Program-made: the position numbers and the translations under genes
Notes under the pieces: model-generated
What the model was told of the DNA's origin: nothing
The model's input: the letters and a program-made list of their open reading frames with translations, nothing else
The model's database searches: none
Assembly (NCBI RefSeq): GCF_008254045.1
Contig: NZ_CP042425.1
Coordinates: forward strand, 5,084,001-5,148,000
DNA length: 64,000 nucleotides
Direction of reading: 5' to 3'
Source of the DNA: Limnoglobus roseus
GTDB lineage: Bacteria > Planctomycetota > Planctomycetia > Gemmatales > Gemmataceae
Shown here: positions 55,501 to 63,682 of the stretch, piece after piece
Layout: the number at the start of each line of letters is the position of its first letter
How positions within the stretch are numbered: position 1 is the stretch's first letter

Positions 55501-55758
55501 TACGAGTACCTCGAGTCCGAGCACAGCTACGAGCCGGACTTCATCGTTCGGCTAACGAACGAACTCAACCTCTTGTTGGAAATCAAAGGATTTGAAGTCC
55601 ACAACACTGAACGGAACAATGCAAAGTATGCCGCAGCCCGGCGGTGGGCCCGAGCGGTGAACAACTTGAAGGAGTTCGGCACGTGGGACTTCCTTGTAGT
55701 CCGGGACGTCCAATTGCTGGCACCCGAAATGGCAAGCCTCGCGGAAAAAATCGCATAA
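52588..55758 (+). CDS. Type III-like restriction subunit (Res): SF2 helicase with C-terminal nuclease
   Basis: A 1056-residue restriction translocase. The start is GTG at 52588, with GGAGG at 52576-52580 and a 4-base overlap (GTGA) with the methylase stop. Walker A (MATGSGKTVVM) lies near residue 195, a DEGHH box (VLNDEGHHCWR) near 322, SATPFYLRG near 396 and SMLTEGWDANNVTHILGVRA then RGLRR near 647. The C-terminal EPDFIVRL ... LLLEIKGF near 982-1000 is a PD-(D/E)xK nuclease signature. Length and motifs match large Res subunits of the BPTD_3080 type. The complex would cut unmodified DNA. Confidence 0.92.
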   Translation: MSEPTNVPIQPVANPIICPPYDEPRDHWVYDKMGVATRAGKRREAGYFYKTERTGSAQQALPGMAQEERDDLPLVNVLRDDVRRWREADYRGASNVTKELLRWWANPARGRRLFFCQREAVETIIYLAELRIPGRTSKVRFTPKLSDEALGQLLRGEKPRGLNLTSETFWPTLMDRPFDPNLRPLTRLGCKMATGSGKTVVMSLLIAWAFCNRGVNPRSTEYPNAVLVCCPNLTVKERLQVLRPDNPDNYFTAFDLVPVNLRPYLHSGKVLVENWHRFAPESEHKEGDKSYQVVNKGPETPETIARRVLGDLYDRLPILVLNDEGHHCWRPAGANDEADEPVTPSRGRKKKPVEDDSFVATEEEQAEARVWLEGLDRINNCLGPKQPGISFCVDLSATPFYLRGSGYPEGQPFPWLVSDFGLVDAIESGIVKIPRLPVSDDAKKKDEIGRPDPKYFRLWHHISAAMKPHEKHGSGKPKAEPCYREAEGALKVLAGQWKEKFGQFRSADANQVQIPPVLIVVCDNTDIADYFFRKISGESEADIVTPQDVEEVEAGEDEEPTPGKKEKAKKQVVYGKSEILDEFANAAARKVTIRIDTKLLAEAESADPTKNRKTAAEELRKVIATVGRPGEPGEHVRCVVSVSMLTEGWDANNVTHILGVRAFGSQLLCEQVIGRGLRRMNYEPDPATGLLQEEHVDVYGIPFSVIPFKGRAVNQSAPEDKPKHRVWAVPDRSDWEIKFPIVKGYVFEMTKGHVRCDVDAVEPITVDAKNEPTATFLRPTVGYHDSSMPAVAPFEFVEQTRDAYFANVHFQSIVFHIAQKIVDDLLTPTTTKTDRKSRVLRLQARHHLFPQVLRIVQQYISRRVNLNGKDARELGLEKYVTWIVERLESAIYPDEQQGEPPLLPILDPYRPVGRTGVVDFPTTRPVTVTEKSHLNLVVQHSDWEGASAKKLDKCGHVKCYARNDHLGLAIPYEYLESEHSYEPDFIVRLTNELNLLLEIKGFEVHNTERNNAKYAAARRWARAVNNLKEFGTWDFLVVRDVQLLAPEMASLAEKIA

Positions 55759-55782
55759 GGACTTGGCCCGAATGCCGTGTAG

Positions 55783-55986
55783 TTAAGCGGCAAGTTGTTG
55801 TTCGATCTCTCGTTTCAGCACAGCTCGTGGGCGTTTCATCGTCGGGAACAGTTTCGGCCGGCGTTTCTTGACCCGCGGCTCGAACCGCCCCGGCCGTTCC
55901 GGGTGAACGATCAATCGTGGCGGAACGTCCCCCGTTCTCGCGACCCGCAACCACCGCAATGCGTCGACGAAACTGACGCGGTCGTC
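55783..55986 (-). pseudogene. C-terminal fragment of an IS4-family transposase
   Basis: The last ~67 residues of an IS4-type transposase remain on the minus strand (VSFVDALRWLRVARTGDVPP, RLIVHPERPGRFEPRVKKRR, KLFPTMKRPRAVLKREIEQQ), ending at a TAA. Everything upstream is replaced by an oppositely oriented IS1380 fragment. Confidence 0.75.
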
Positions 55987-56104
55987 CGCCGTCTCGGGCC
56001 TGGTGGTAGACGCGGGCCTCCTCCGGCTGTCCGACCGGTCCGGCCGGCTCGCCCTGGAGGCGGAGTTGGTCCGGTGCGAGCAGACCGGCGCGGCCCTCTT
56101 GCCG

Positions 56105-56371
56105 AACGAGGTCGGAACGTGCGCCGCCAACGCCGCCCGGTTGCAGGTGTTCGCCCTGGCCTACAACCTGGCCAACTTCCTCCGGCGGTTGGTGCTGCCG
56201 CCGCCGGTCCGGAGCTGGACGCTGACGACGCTCCGGGAGAAACTCGTCAAGATCGGGGCCAAGGTGGTCCGCCATTCCAAGTACATCATCTACCAGTTGG
56301 CCGAGGTGGCAGTACCACGGAATTTGTTCGCGGCAATCCTGACCCGGATCGGGCGGTTGCGGCTGGCGTGT
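56105..56371 (+). pseudogene. C-terminal fragment of an IS1380-family transposase
   Basis: About 90 residues match the end of an IS1380 transposase (NAARLQVFALAYNLANFLRR, LTTLREKLVKIGAKVVRHSK, IIYQLAEVAVPRNLFAAILT). The catalytic part is absent. It directly abuts the IS4 remnant in opposite orientation. Confidence 0.75.
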
Positions 56372-56684
56372 GATTCGGGTGAGGTTCGCGGCCGTCGCGA
56401 AATCGATGTGTCGATCGTGGCCTGCCATTGTCGCCGGGCGTTCGGGGCGCGTCTGGGGGGCCGTTTTCGACGCATCCGGGGCCGAGAAACGCTTGACCCA
56501 GTGGCCTGGGACCGCACCGAACGCGGGCGGACAGTTATCCAGACAGGAAAATCGTTGCTGGCAACCTGTCGCGTTGGTAGACTCCACCCTCGAAGCCGAT
56601 TCGTTGTTCCCAGACGCCTTCATCTGGGAAAGATCGGTTTTCGAAGGGGTGGGTTGCCGAAGTACTTTCGTTGTTGAGGGAACC
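56372..56684. other. 313-base non-coding stretch before the HEAT-repeat gene
   Basis: No gene is recognised. It presumably holds the 3' edge of the IS1380 remnant and the promoter of the HEAT-repeat gene; no clear promoter hexamers were seen. Confidence 0.4.
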
Positions 56685-57461
56685 ATGCGCCTGCTCAGCC
56701 TGCTTGCCGTCTCCATTGCCTGCGCCCACGCTTCTGCCGATGACGACCAGCCATCCCCAGAGATGAAGGCTATTATCAAGACCGCGCTTTCTTATCTGAA
56801 GGAGAAGAAGGCAGAGGACCGGGTCAAAGGGGCAGACATGTTGGCCGAGTTAGGGGAAAATGCGAAGGGAAACCGTCGCGACCTCTGTGAAGCTCTTGTC
56901 GACAAAAACGCAAAGGTTCGTGTGGCCGCCGCTGATGCGATGAAAAAGATCGATGCGGAGGCGTGCAAAACGGCTTTGAAGATCATCATCGATCGAGACT
57001 ATCAGGCCGTCAACGACCTTCGCACTGTAGGAACGAAAGCGGCCCACTTTACGCCCCTTGTTCTCGACTATCTCAAGTACACGCTGACGCTCAAGGCGGG
57101 AACGGAGAGGATTGGTCTGATGGTTACAGCGATGCGGGCACTGACCGCCATTGGCCCCGACGATGAGACTGCAAATAACGCCGTCTTGAGTGGCATCACC
57201 TCAACCGATTATACGGTTCGGCTCACGGCCGTGGAGGCGTGTACAACGCTGACGTATGCGAAGAAGCACACCAAGACCCTGTTGAAACTCTCGCAAACCG
57301 ATGAGCTCACCGTCCGTCTCGCCGCAATCGAGGCACTCGTCGCTGTCGCAGACACGGCAACGAGAAAGCAGATCGAGTCGACCCTCTCGGGCATGCGATT
57401 CGACAAAGAAGAGCGGGTCCGTGAATCCGTAGAAAAGGCTTTGATCACTCTGGCAAAATAG
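56685..57461 (+). CDS. Secreted HEAT-repeat protein
   Basis: A 258-residue exported protein. The ATG at 56685 has GAGGG upstream and opens a signal peptide (MRLLSLLAVSIACAHASA). The mature part is built of helical repeats of about 35-40 residues (VRVAAADAMKKIDAEACKTA, VRLTAVEACTTLTYAKKHTK, VRLAAIEALVAVADTATRKQ, VRESVEKALITLAK). HEAT repeats mediate protein contacts. Function unknown. It is intact although surrounded by IS remnants. Confidence 0.8.
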   Translation: MRLLSLLAVSIACAHASADDDQPSPEMKAIIKTALSYLKEKKAEDRVKGADMLAELGENAKGNRRDLCEALVDKNAKVRVAAADAMKKIDAEACKTALKIIIDRDYQAVNDLRTVGTKAAHFTPLVLDYLKYTLTLKAGTERIGLMVTAMRALTAIGPDDETANNAVLSGITSTDYTVRLTAVEACTTLTYAKKHTKTLLKLSQTDELTVRLAAIEALVAVADTATRKQIESTLSGMRFDKEERVRESVEKALITLAK

Positions 57462-57499
57462 GTCTGATACGACTAGCCTCAGCACGAATGGGTTATCGT

Positions 57500-57632
57500 C
57501 TTGAGGGGAGCAGCGAGGCTGCAGTTCGAGGATGGCACGGTCGTGATGCAGTCCGGCGACTTCGTGAACATCCCGGCATTCAAGATAGCATCGGGTTGAT
57601 TGGACGCCGTCGGACGAACCGACCGTATGGCA
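57500..57632 (+). pseudogene. Cupin-domain fragment with a frameshift
   Basis: One frame reads FEDGTVVMQSGDFVNIPAF and the next frame HRVDWTPSDEPTVW, together the end of a small cupin (GDFVNIPAH...HRVEWT..DEPTVW). The frames differ by a shift between 57578 and 57589. The fragment is followed directly by IS1380 sequence. Confidence 0.55.
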
Positions 57633-58027
57633 AGGCCCGCGCATAGGTAGTGAAGTTGGGCAGTTACTGGCCGAAGCGGTTCGACTCTGGGACAAGACGC
57701 ACGTCTCGAAACGGCTGTTCGCCGGGTTCTGGTACCAAGCCGGAACATGACCCCTCCCTCGCTGGGTCGTGGTGAAGGCCGAGGCGAACGTACAAGGAAC
57801 GAATCGCCGCTTCGTGACCACGAACCGACCCGGAACGCCAGCTTACCCGGAAGCGACGTACGACGAGTACGCGATGCGCGGGGAGAGCGAGAATCGGAAT
57901 AAGGAGTTCAAGTGCGGGATGGCGATGGATCGGCTGAGCGACCACCGGTTCATGGCGAACTACTTCCGGCTGTACCTGCACGCGGCGGCACTAAACCTGT
58001 TGGTCCGGTTGCGTCCGGAGGTCGCCG
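57633..58027 (+). pseudogene. IS1380-family transposase fragment with a nonsense codon
   Basis: The translation EVGQLLAEAVRLWDKTH, VVVKAEANVQGTNRRFVTTN, YDEYAMRGESENRNKEFKCG, MAMDRLSDHRFMANYFRLYL matches the central and C-terminal part of IS1380 transposases. A TGA at 57748-57750 probably replaces the Trp (TGG) expected in the phrase T-W-PLPRWVVVK. It runs straight into a DUF1549 gene fragment at 58028. Confidence 0.7.
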
Positions 58028-58818
58028 TTGGTGGACACGCCGGAGTACGCGTATTACTTCGCGAACAAGTGGGCCGACGTGCTGCGCGTGAAGCGAAAGG
58101 GGCAGACAGGCCGGGCGACCGGGACGTTCGCGTTCCACGGCTGGATTCGCGACGCGATGGCCGCCGACTTGCCGTACGACCAGTTCGTCCGCGAGATCGT
58201 CTGCGCGAACGGCGACGAACTCAAGTCGCCGCCGACGGTGTGGTACAAGGAAGTCTCGACGCCGGAGAACTTCGTCGATGATCTGTCGCAAGTCTTCCTC
58301 GGCCAGCGCATGGCCTGTGCCCAGTGCGACCACCACCCGTATGAGAAGTGGAGCCAGGACGATTATTGGGGCCTCGCCGCGTTCTACGGCCGTCTGGGGA
58401 AGAAGCCGATCAACACGCCGGGACGGGTCAACGACGGCCAGCAGAATCGGAATCAACTCGTCTACGTGAAGTCCACCGGCAGCGCGACGAACAAGCGGTC
58501 CGGCCGCAGCGGATCAGAGCGTGCGAGTGCGAGCGGGTGAACGAGGCCAGCCTCGCGATGACGCTGCACATGCTGAACTCGCAGGAGGTGCAGGACAAGA
58601 TCGCCCACGCCACCGGCCGGGCCGACAAGCTCGCGAAGGACACGCGGGCGGACGAGGCGAAGGTCGCGGAACTGTTCCTGACCGCGATCGGTAAGAAGCC
58701 GACCGCCGACCAGATGGCGAAGGCCCACCTGGAGAAGCACGCGAAGGACAAGAAGCAAGCCTACGAAAACATTGTGTGGGCGCTGCTAAACACGAAGGCG
58801 TTCCTGTTCAACCAATAA
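58028..58818 (+). pseudogene. DUF1549/DUF1553 protein gene, 5'-truncated and internally deleted
   Basis: Planctomycete DUF1549/DUF1553 proteins of about 700-800 residues are reduced to two pieces. The first (58028-~58505) reads DTPEYAYYFANKWADVLRVK, AFHGWIRDAMAADLPYDQFV, LGQRMACAQCDHHPYEKWS. The second, in another frame (~58515-58818), begins CECERVNEASLAMTLHMLNS and ends AYENIVWALLNTKAFLFNQ, the normal C-terminus. The whole central region is missing and an IS1380 fragment replaces the N-terminus, so it cannot be functional. Confidence 0.8.
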
Positions 58819-58856
58819 GAAGGTTATTCCTTCAGTGACCGAATAGGAGAAGTAAA

Positions 58857-59666
58857 TTGATTATTCAATTTCCCTGTCCAAAGTGCGGAGTATGGTATTC
58901 CGTGCCGGACCAGAAATCGGGCAAGAAATTCACTTGTAAAAAATGTGACGTGCGGATAGTTATTCCGGGAGCGCCTCCCGTCACTAGCTTTCCTATACCA
59001 GCCGCCCCATCCCGGACAACAGGCGACGTTTCTTCGCCCGACAATGGTCGTACTCACGACCAAGATGAAGATGAATTCGATATCACCTCGGCTCCCGAAT
59101 CTCGACAACCATCACACTCCAAATCCAAAAGAACCAGATCAATGATAGTACTTGGAGCGTTAGTTACAGCTTTCGTAATATTCGGTGTTATTCTGCTTAC
59201 CATGTCAAAACCGTTTCAAAAAGGATTTTTGCATTATAATGGAACAACTCAAGATCTAATTCAAGTTCTTGTCTCTCAAAAAAAAATAGTTTTGAACAGC
59301 AAGTATTCTGAACCTCTGTCAAGACAAACTGGACACCCAGTATTTCTAATATCGGTGATGCATGCCCCGAATCAAGTGAGCGATATCGCGCTGGTAGAAT
59401 TCGAAGATGAGGAATCAGCCCAGGCTTACGAGAGGCTGGCAAAAATTGAGTTGAGCAACCAAATCCGTCAATCATTTGGTTTCCAGATTTATGATGACGT
59501 TGAACGATTCAAAGTCGTAAATAAGTTAAAATCGGAGCAGGACGTAATAGATAAAATGAGTCAAAACAAACGATTTCGATATTCACGATGGATATTTTCC
59601 GATCCCAACGTCGCTGGCTTACAAGAGTCCTTCGCCGTCTCAGCGATCCGCCGCGCAATTATGTAA
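58857..59666 (+). CDS. AT-rich zinc-ribbon membrane protein
   Basis: A 269-residue protein. The start is TTG at 58857, decided by AGGAG at 58845-58849. An N-terminal zinc ribbon (CPKCGVWYSVP ... CKKCDVRIVIP) is followed by a Pro/Ser/Asp-rich linker, one transmembrane helix (about residues 95-117, MIVLGALVTAFVIFGVILLT) and a C-terminal extracytoplasmic domain with many Lys and Gln (YNGTTQDLIQVLVSQKKIVL). Codon use is AT-rich unlike its neighbours, suggesting acquisition. Function unknown. Confidence 0.65.
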   Translation: MIIQFPCPKCGVWYSVPDQKSGKKFTCKKCDVRIVIPGAPPVTSFPIPAAPSRTTGDVSSPDNGRTHDQDEDEFDITSAPESRQPSHSKSKRTRSMIVLGALVTAFVIFGVILLTMSKPFQKGFLHYNGTTQDLIQVLVSQKKIVLNSKYSEPLSRQTGHPVFLISVMHAPNQVSDIALVEFEDEESAQAYERLAKIELSNQIRQSFGFQIYDDVERFKVVNKLKSEQDVIDKMSQNKRFRYSRWIFSDPNVAGLQESFAVSAIRRAIM

Positions 59667-59729
59667 TGCATATTATAGAAATCTGGTAGTGGCTCAGCTA
59701 AATAGCTCCCGCCAAAGGCGGAAGTTGCC

Positions 59730-60125
59730 TCATTTCCCAGGCGTTTTGGCGTACACTCCGGACTGGACCCGGAAGTGGGTGCGGGTCTCGAACCAGTCGA
59801 ATGTCAGGTCGAGTAACTCCTGCATCGTGTGACATCGGTGGTTCCGGGTGACGGCCTCGTGGAGCCGCCACCAGTGCCGCTCGATGGGGTTCGTGTCCGG
59901 GGCGTACTTCGGCAGGTAATGGACCTTCACCCGGTGTCCCCACTCGGCCAGGTATGCCCGGACCAGTTTCGACCCCTCGGGCGTGTGCGTCCCGGCGTTA
60001 TCGCAGATGACGTGGATGACCTTGTACTGGCGGAACGCCCGCCGGAGGTCGTCCAGGTGGCGGCAGAACAGGGCCGCACCCCGACCCTCCTTCGGCTTCC
60101 CCGCGGTCAGGACGACCCGCCCGGT
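59730..60125 (-). pseudogene. C-terminal half of an IS630-family transposase
   Basis: An open frame of ~130 codons reads RVVLTAGKPKEGRGAALFC, HVICDNAGTHTPEGSKLV, YLPKYAPDTNPIERHWW and MQELLDLTFDWFETRTHF, ending at TGA (59730). The DNxGTHT and PNxIE catalytic boxes of IS630 are present, but the N-terminal half and any start are lost at about 60125. Confidence 0.75.
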
Positions 60126-60571
60126 CCGCGCAGAGTTGGCCCGTCTGGATCCGTTGGACCTGTTGCATCGGATCCGCGCGGGGCAGTCGGCGCTGGCGGC
60201 CCTTCACTCGGGCGACCTGGGCCATGGTCCGGAACGAGAAAGCCTGGAGGCGTTCCTCGCGACGTTGCCGGAGTTGTGGCGCGGCGACAATACCTCGCCC
60301 CACGCATCGGAGCGAGGTATCGTCGCCGCGCACTTGGCGGACTCACAAGGATCCCTTCGAGGGCGCGTGGCCGGAGATCCTGCTGTGGCTCCAGGCCGAT
60401 CCCGAAGCGACCGCGAAGTGCGTGTTGGAGCGCTTGCTACAAGCCGACCCCGACCGGTATCCGGACGGGCAGCTGCGAACCTTGCAGCGCCGCATCCGGG
60501 AGTGGCGTCGAGAGATGGCTCGAACGCTGGTGAATGCCTGCGTGGAGGGAGCAGACAAGCCCGAACGGTAG
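60126..60571 (+). pseudogene. C-terminal remnant of an IS21-like integrase/transposase
   Basis: In one frame: ELARLDPLDLLHRIRAGQSA, ERESLEAFLATLPELWRGD; in the next: PRTWRTHKDPFEGAWPEIL, ADPDRYPDGQLRTLQRRIRE, WRREMARTLVNACVEGA. Together these resemble regions of planctomycete IS21-like or related DDE integrases, joined by a frameshift near 60300-60320. No catalytic core remains. It abuts the left end of the IS256 element. Confidence 0.5.
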
Positions 60572-60579
60572 TGTCTGTC

Positions 60580-62047
60580 AAGTTGCGCACATTTTTTTAA
60601 AGGGCTGGAGGTCGGGGTTGGGAAGTCGGCGAGTGAACGCCGAACACGCACGCCTCGTCACTACACAACTGCTCCCACGCTGCCGTTACTCGCTGGTGCT
60701 ACCAGCGGACCATTCCCTTCGCCAGCGGTTTTCGTTTTCCCGTCCTGCTCGGACAGCAGCTTCATGTCCAGGTACGCCCGCTCGCCCCAGTCCGTACCCG
60801 CCACGTGCCGCAACCGGGCCGCCGCCAGCATGACGGCCGAGTGGCCGTCCGGGAACGCCCCGACCACCCGCGTCCGCCGGCGGATCTCCTTCATCAACCG
60901 CTCCAGCAGGTTGTTCGTCCGAATCCGACGCCAGTGGCCTTGCGGGAACGCGAAGTAACAAAGCGTCTCGCCCACCCCGGCCCGCAACACCTTCGCCGCC
61001 GAACTCAGCCGCATGGCATCGAGCTTCGCCGCCACCTGCTCGGCCTTCGCCTCCGCCGCCGGTCGATCCTCGGACGCGTAGATGGCCTTCACCATCGTCG
61101 CCACCTCGGCCATCTTCTCCCGCGGCACCGTGGAAAGGATGTTCCGCTCGAAGTGGACGACGCACCGCTGCCAGGTCGCATCCGGGAACACGGCCGCGGC
61201 CGCTTCCACGATGCCCAGGCACTTGTCCGACGTGACCATGCGGACGCCCCGCAGGCCCCGCTCCTTGACGTGCCGAAAGAAGGTCAGCCACGATTCGCCG
61301 TCTTCCTTCGACCCCTCTTGGACGGCCAGGATGTCCCGGTGCCCGGCCGCACTCACGCCCACCGCGACCAGGACCGCGACGTTCCGCACCTCGCCGCCCC
61401 ACGTCCGCTTCAGCCAGATGCCGTCGACGAACAGGTACGGGTACTCCCCGGCGATCGGCCGCCCCCGCCACGCGTCGATCCGCTCGTACACCTTCTGATT
61501 GAGTTCGCTCACCGTGCTGGCGCTCACCCGCGTGCCCCACAGGGCCTCGGTGATGTCCTCGACCCGCCGGGTCGACACCCCGGCCAAGTACATCTCGACC
61601 AACGCCTCCTCCACACTGGACTGCCGCCGCCGGTACCGCTCGATGATTTGCGTCTCGAACGGCAGCGACCGCAGCCGGGGCACCTTCAATGTGACCTCGC
61701 CGGCGGTCGTGTGCAGGGTGCGGTCGTAGGTCCCGGCCCGCGTGTCCACCCGGTCGGGCGACCGCTCGTACCGCTTGCCCCCGCACAACGCATCCGCCTC
61801 GGCGTCGAGGAGCGCGTTGAGCGTCTGTTCGACCGTCTGCCGGACGACGTGGTCGAGGTGGGCTTGGACCTGCCGGTCGTCGACGGCGAAGGCCGCCCGC
61901 AACGGCGTGTGAGGCGGAGTCGCCGCCGTCGGTGCATCTGGGGGCAAGGGGGAATCGCTCATCAGGGCCTCTCCGAGCCGACCGGCAATCGCCGGTACGC
62001 TCACGGTAAGACCTCCCGCCACGCCTCAAAACGAATGTGCGCAACTT
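60580..62047 (-). mobile_element. IS256-family insertion sequence, apparently intact
   Basis: One transposase gene (minus strand) lies between inverted ends: 60580-60593 and 62034-62047 share a perfect 14-bp inverted core (AAGTTGCGCACATT). The true tips may extend some bases outward. Target duplications could not be identified. The left flank is an IS21-like fragment and the right flank an IS1380 fragment, so the two sides are not one interrupted gene, which suggests a rearrangement after insertion. Confidence 0.8.
60661..61962 (-). CDS. IS256-family transposase
   Basis: A 433-residue transposase. The start at 61962 (MSDSPLPPDAP) has GGAGAGG upstream. Hallmarks: TLHTTAGEVTLKVPRLR, the first catalytic Asp in LFVDGIWLKRTW, the second in VRMVTSDKCLGIVEAAAAVF and WQRCVVHFERNIL, and the C-terminal NNLLERLMKEIRRRTRVVGAF box containing the catalytic Glu. 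No frameshift or stop is present, so it may still be active. It catalyses replicative circle formation and insertion in other IS256 elements. Confidence 0.93.
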   Translation of the reverse strand: MSDSPLPPDAPTAATPPHTPLRAAFAVDDRQVQAHLDHVVRQTVEQTLNALLDAEADALCGGKRYERSPDRVDTRAGTYDRTLHTTAGEVTLKVPRLRSLPFETQIIERYRRRQSSVEEALVEMYLAGVSTRRVEDITEALWGTRVSASTVSELNQKVYERIDAWRGRPIAGEYPYLFVDGIWLKRTWGGEVRNVAVLVAVGVSAAGHRDILAVQEGSKEDGESWLTFFRHVKERGLRGVRMVTSDKCLGIVEAAAAVFPDATWQRCVVHFERNILSTVPREKMAEVATMVKAIYASEDRPAAEAKAEQVAAKLDAMRLSSAAKVLRAGVGETLCYFAFPQGHWRRIRTNNLLERLMKEIRRRTRVVGAFPDGHSAVMLAAARLRHVAGTDWGERAYLDMKLLSEQDGKTKTAGEGNGPLVAPASNGSVGAVV

Positions 62048-62055
62048 TTACCACG

Positions 62056-62450
62056 TTACCGGTACGTGTTCGCACACGCACTCGGTCGATAATCGAACTC
62101 GGCGACTTCCTCCGACTGCAACCGCAGGACATCGAACTTGCGTTCGCGAACGATCCGGTCCTTCACCTTCTCCGGACGCTTGCGAGGTTGTGTCTGCACT
62201 TCGTACCGAGTTGGGCGATCCAAAGGCCTCCAAGCCGTAGCGGGCAAGCCTTCCGCGAGATCCTTCAGGTTCGGCATGGCATCGTAACCGAAGATGAAAT
62301 TCACGCCCGGCAACTCGTGCCCGCGGTCGAGGTGCTGAGTCTGGGAGAAGTCGGTGTCGCCCCGCAGGACCATGCGGCGAAACCCAGACCGCATGCACAG
62401 CCCGATCGCCTGATCCACCTGTCCGCTGACCGGCCCCGATGCGGCCCCGC
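62056..62450 (-). pseudogene. Internal fragment of an IS1380-family transposase
   Basis: The frame reads LCMRSGFRRMVLRGDTDFSQ, FIFGYDAMPNLKDLAEGLPA, VKDRIVRERKFDVLRLQSEE, EVAEFDYRPSACANTYR, typical of the central part of IS1380 transposases with the first catalytic Asp (RGDTDF). It is cut at 62056 by the IS256 right end and has no C-terminus or N-terminus. Confidence 0.7.
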
Positions 62451-62643
62451 CAGTCTCGCCCCTTCAACGGGGCGGTGCCAGTGGCGTCCGGTGCTCCGAT
62501 CAGTTCATGCAGTTCAAGAGCTTAATTTCCAGTTTGTTTGCGTCACTTCTCTGTGAGGGGTGCGTTACCCCTCACGTTCCCCCCGTCCCAACCCACTGCC
62601 CCGACTTCCGCCGGGGCGGTTCCGTTTCCCAAGGAGGTGAGTG

Positions 62644-63639
62644 ATGCGACCGCGTGACGTCTCGAAAGCCCTGTGCGCCCTGCTCCCGACCCGCCGGCCC
62701 GTCTACCTGTGGGGGCCGCCCGGCGTCGGCAAGTCGGCCGTCGTCCGGCACGCCGCCGACGCCCTGAAACTGAAACTCGTCGACGTCCGGGCGACCCTCC
62801 TCGACCCGGTCGATCTCCGCGGCCTGCCGAAGGTCACGAAGGACCGGGCCGAGTGGTGCCCGCCCGCCTTCCTCCCCCGGACCGGCGACGGCGTGCTCTT
62901 CCTCGACGAACTCGCCCAAGCCCCGCCCCTGGTGCAGGCCGCGTGCCTGCAACTCGTCCTCGACCGGAAGGTCGGCGAGTACGAACTCCCGCCCGGGTGG
63001 GCCGTCGTCGCCGCGAGTAACCGGCAGGAAGATCGCGCCGGCACGCACCGGCTGATTACGCCCCTCTTGAACCGCTTCGTTCACCTCGACCTCGACGTGA
63101 GTGCCGAGGACTGGCAGGCGTGGGCCGTGGTGAACAACGTCGCCCCGGAGGTCCGCGCGTTCCTCCAGTACCGGCCGGCGTTGCTCGCCCAGTTCGATCC
63201 CGCAGCGAGTCCGCGGGCGTTCCCCACGCCGCGGAGTTGGGCGTTCGTGTCCGACGTCGTGGCGGGGACGCCGGCCGACCTCCTGCACCGCGTCGTCGCC
63301 GGGTGCGTCGGCGACGGCCCGGCGGCCGAGTTCGTCGGGTTCCTCCAACTGTACCGCGAACTCCCCGACCTGGACGTGATCCTCAAGCAGCCCGAAACGA
63401 CGCCGGTGCCCCGCGAGCCGGCCGTCCTGTACGCGCTGGTCGGAGCGATCGCCGAGCGGTGCAAGTCGGACGCCACGCCCGCCCACGGCCTCGTCCAGTA
63501 CGCCCTGCGGTTCCCCGACGAGTTCGCCCTCCTCGCCCTCCGCGACGTCCTCGCCGTCAAGCCGAAGCTCGCATCCCTGTCCATCGTCCAGCAGTGGATC
63601 GCCCAGGCCCGCACCAAGGGCCTGTTCCTCGCCGCCTGA
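62644..63639 (+). CDS. MoxR-type AAA+ ATPase
   Basis: A 331-residue ATPase. Walker A (LWGPPGVGKSAVV) lies near residue 24, Walker B (GVLFLDELAQAPPLVQAAC) near 90 and sensor-1-like AASNRQEDRAG near 123, the order of MoxR/CobS-like AAA+ proteins that act as chaperone-like remodelers with vWA partners. The ATG at 62644 is chosen because AAGGAGGTGA at 62631-62640, a perfect Shine-Dalgarno, is well spaced for it; a GTG at 62641 is too close. It precedes an unrecognised gene by 43 bases, probably as an operon. Confidence 0.88.
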   Translation: MRPRDVSKALCALLPTRRPVYLWGPPGVGKSAVVRHAADALKLKLVDVRATLLDPVDLRGLPKVTKDRAEWCPPAFLPRTGDGVLFLDELAQAPPLVQAACLQLVLDRKVGEYELPPGWAVVAASNRQEDRAGTHRLITPLLNRFVHLDLDVSAEDWQAWAVVNNVAPEVRAFLQYRPALLAQFDPAASPRAFPTPRSWAFVSDVVAGTPADLLHRVVAGCVGDGPAAEFVGFLQLYRELPDLDVILKQPETTPVPREPAVLYALVGAIAERCKSDATPAHGLVQYALRFPDEFALLALRDVLAVKPKLASLSIVQQWIAQARTKGLFLAA

Positions 63640-63682
63640 CCCTTTCCCCTTTTCCCTTCCCTCAATCCTTACGGAGATTCCG

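Noticed and set aside
60805..62556. A 583-codon plus-strand open frame across the IS256 element
   Set aside because: It is antisense to the intact transposase, Arg/Pro-rich and without family character.
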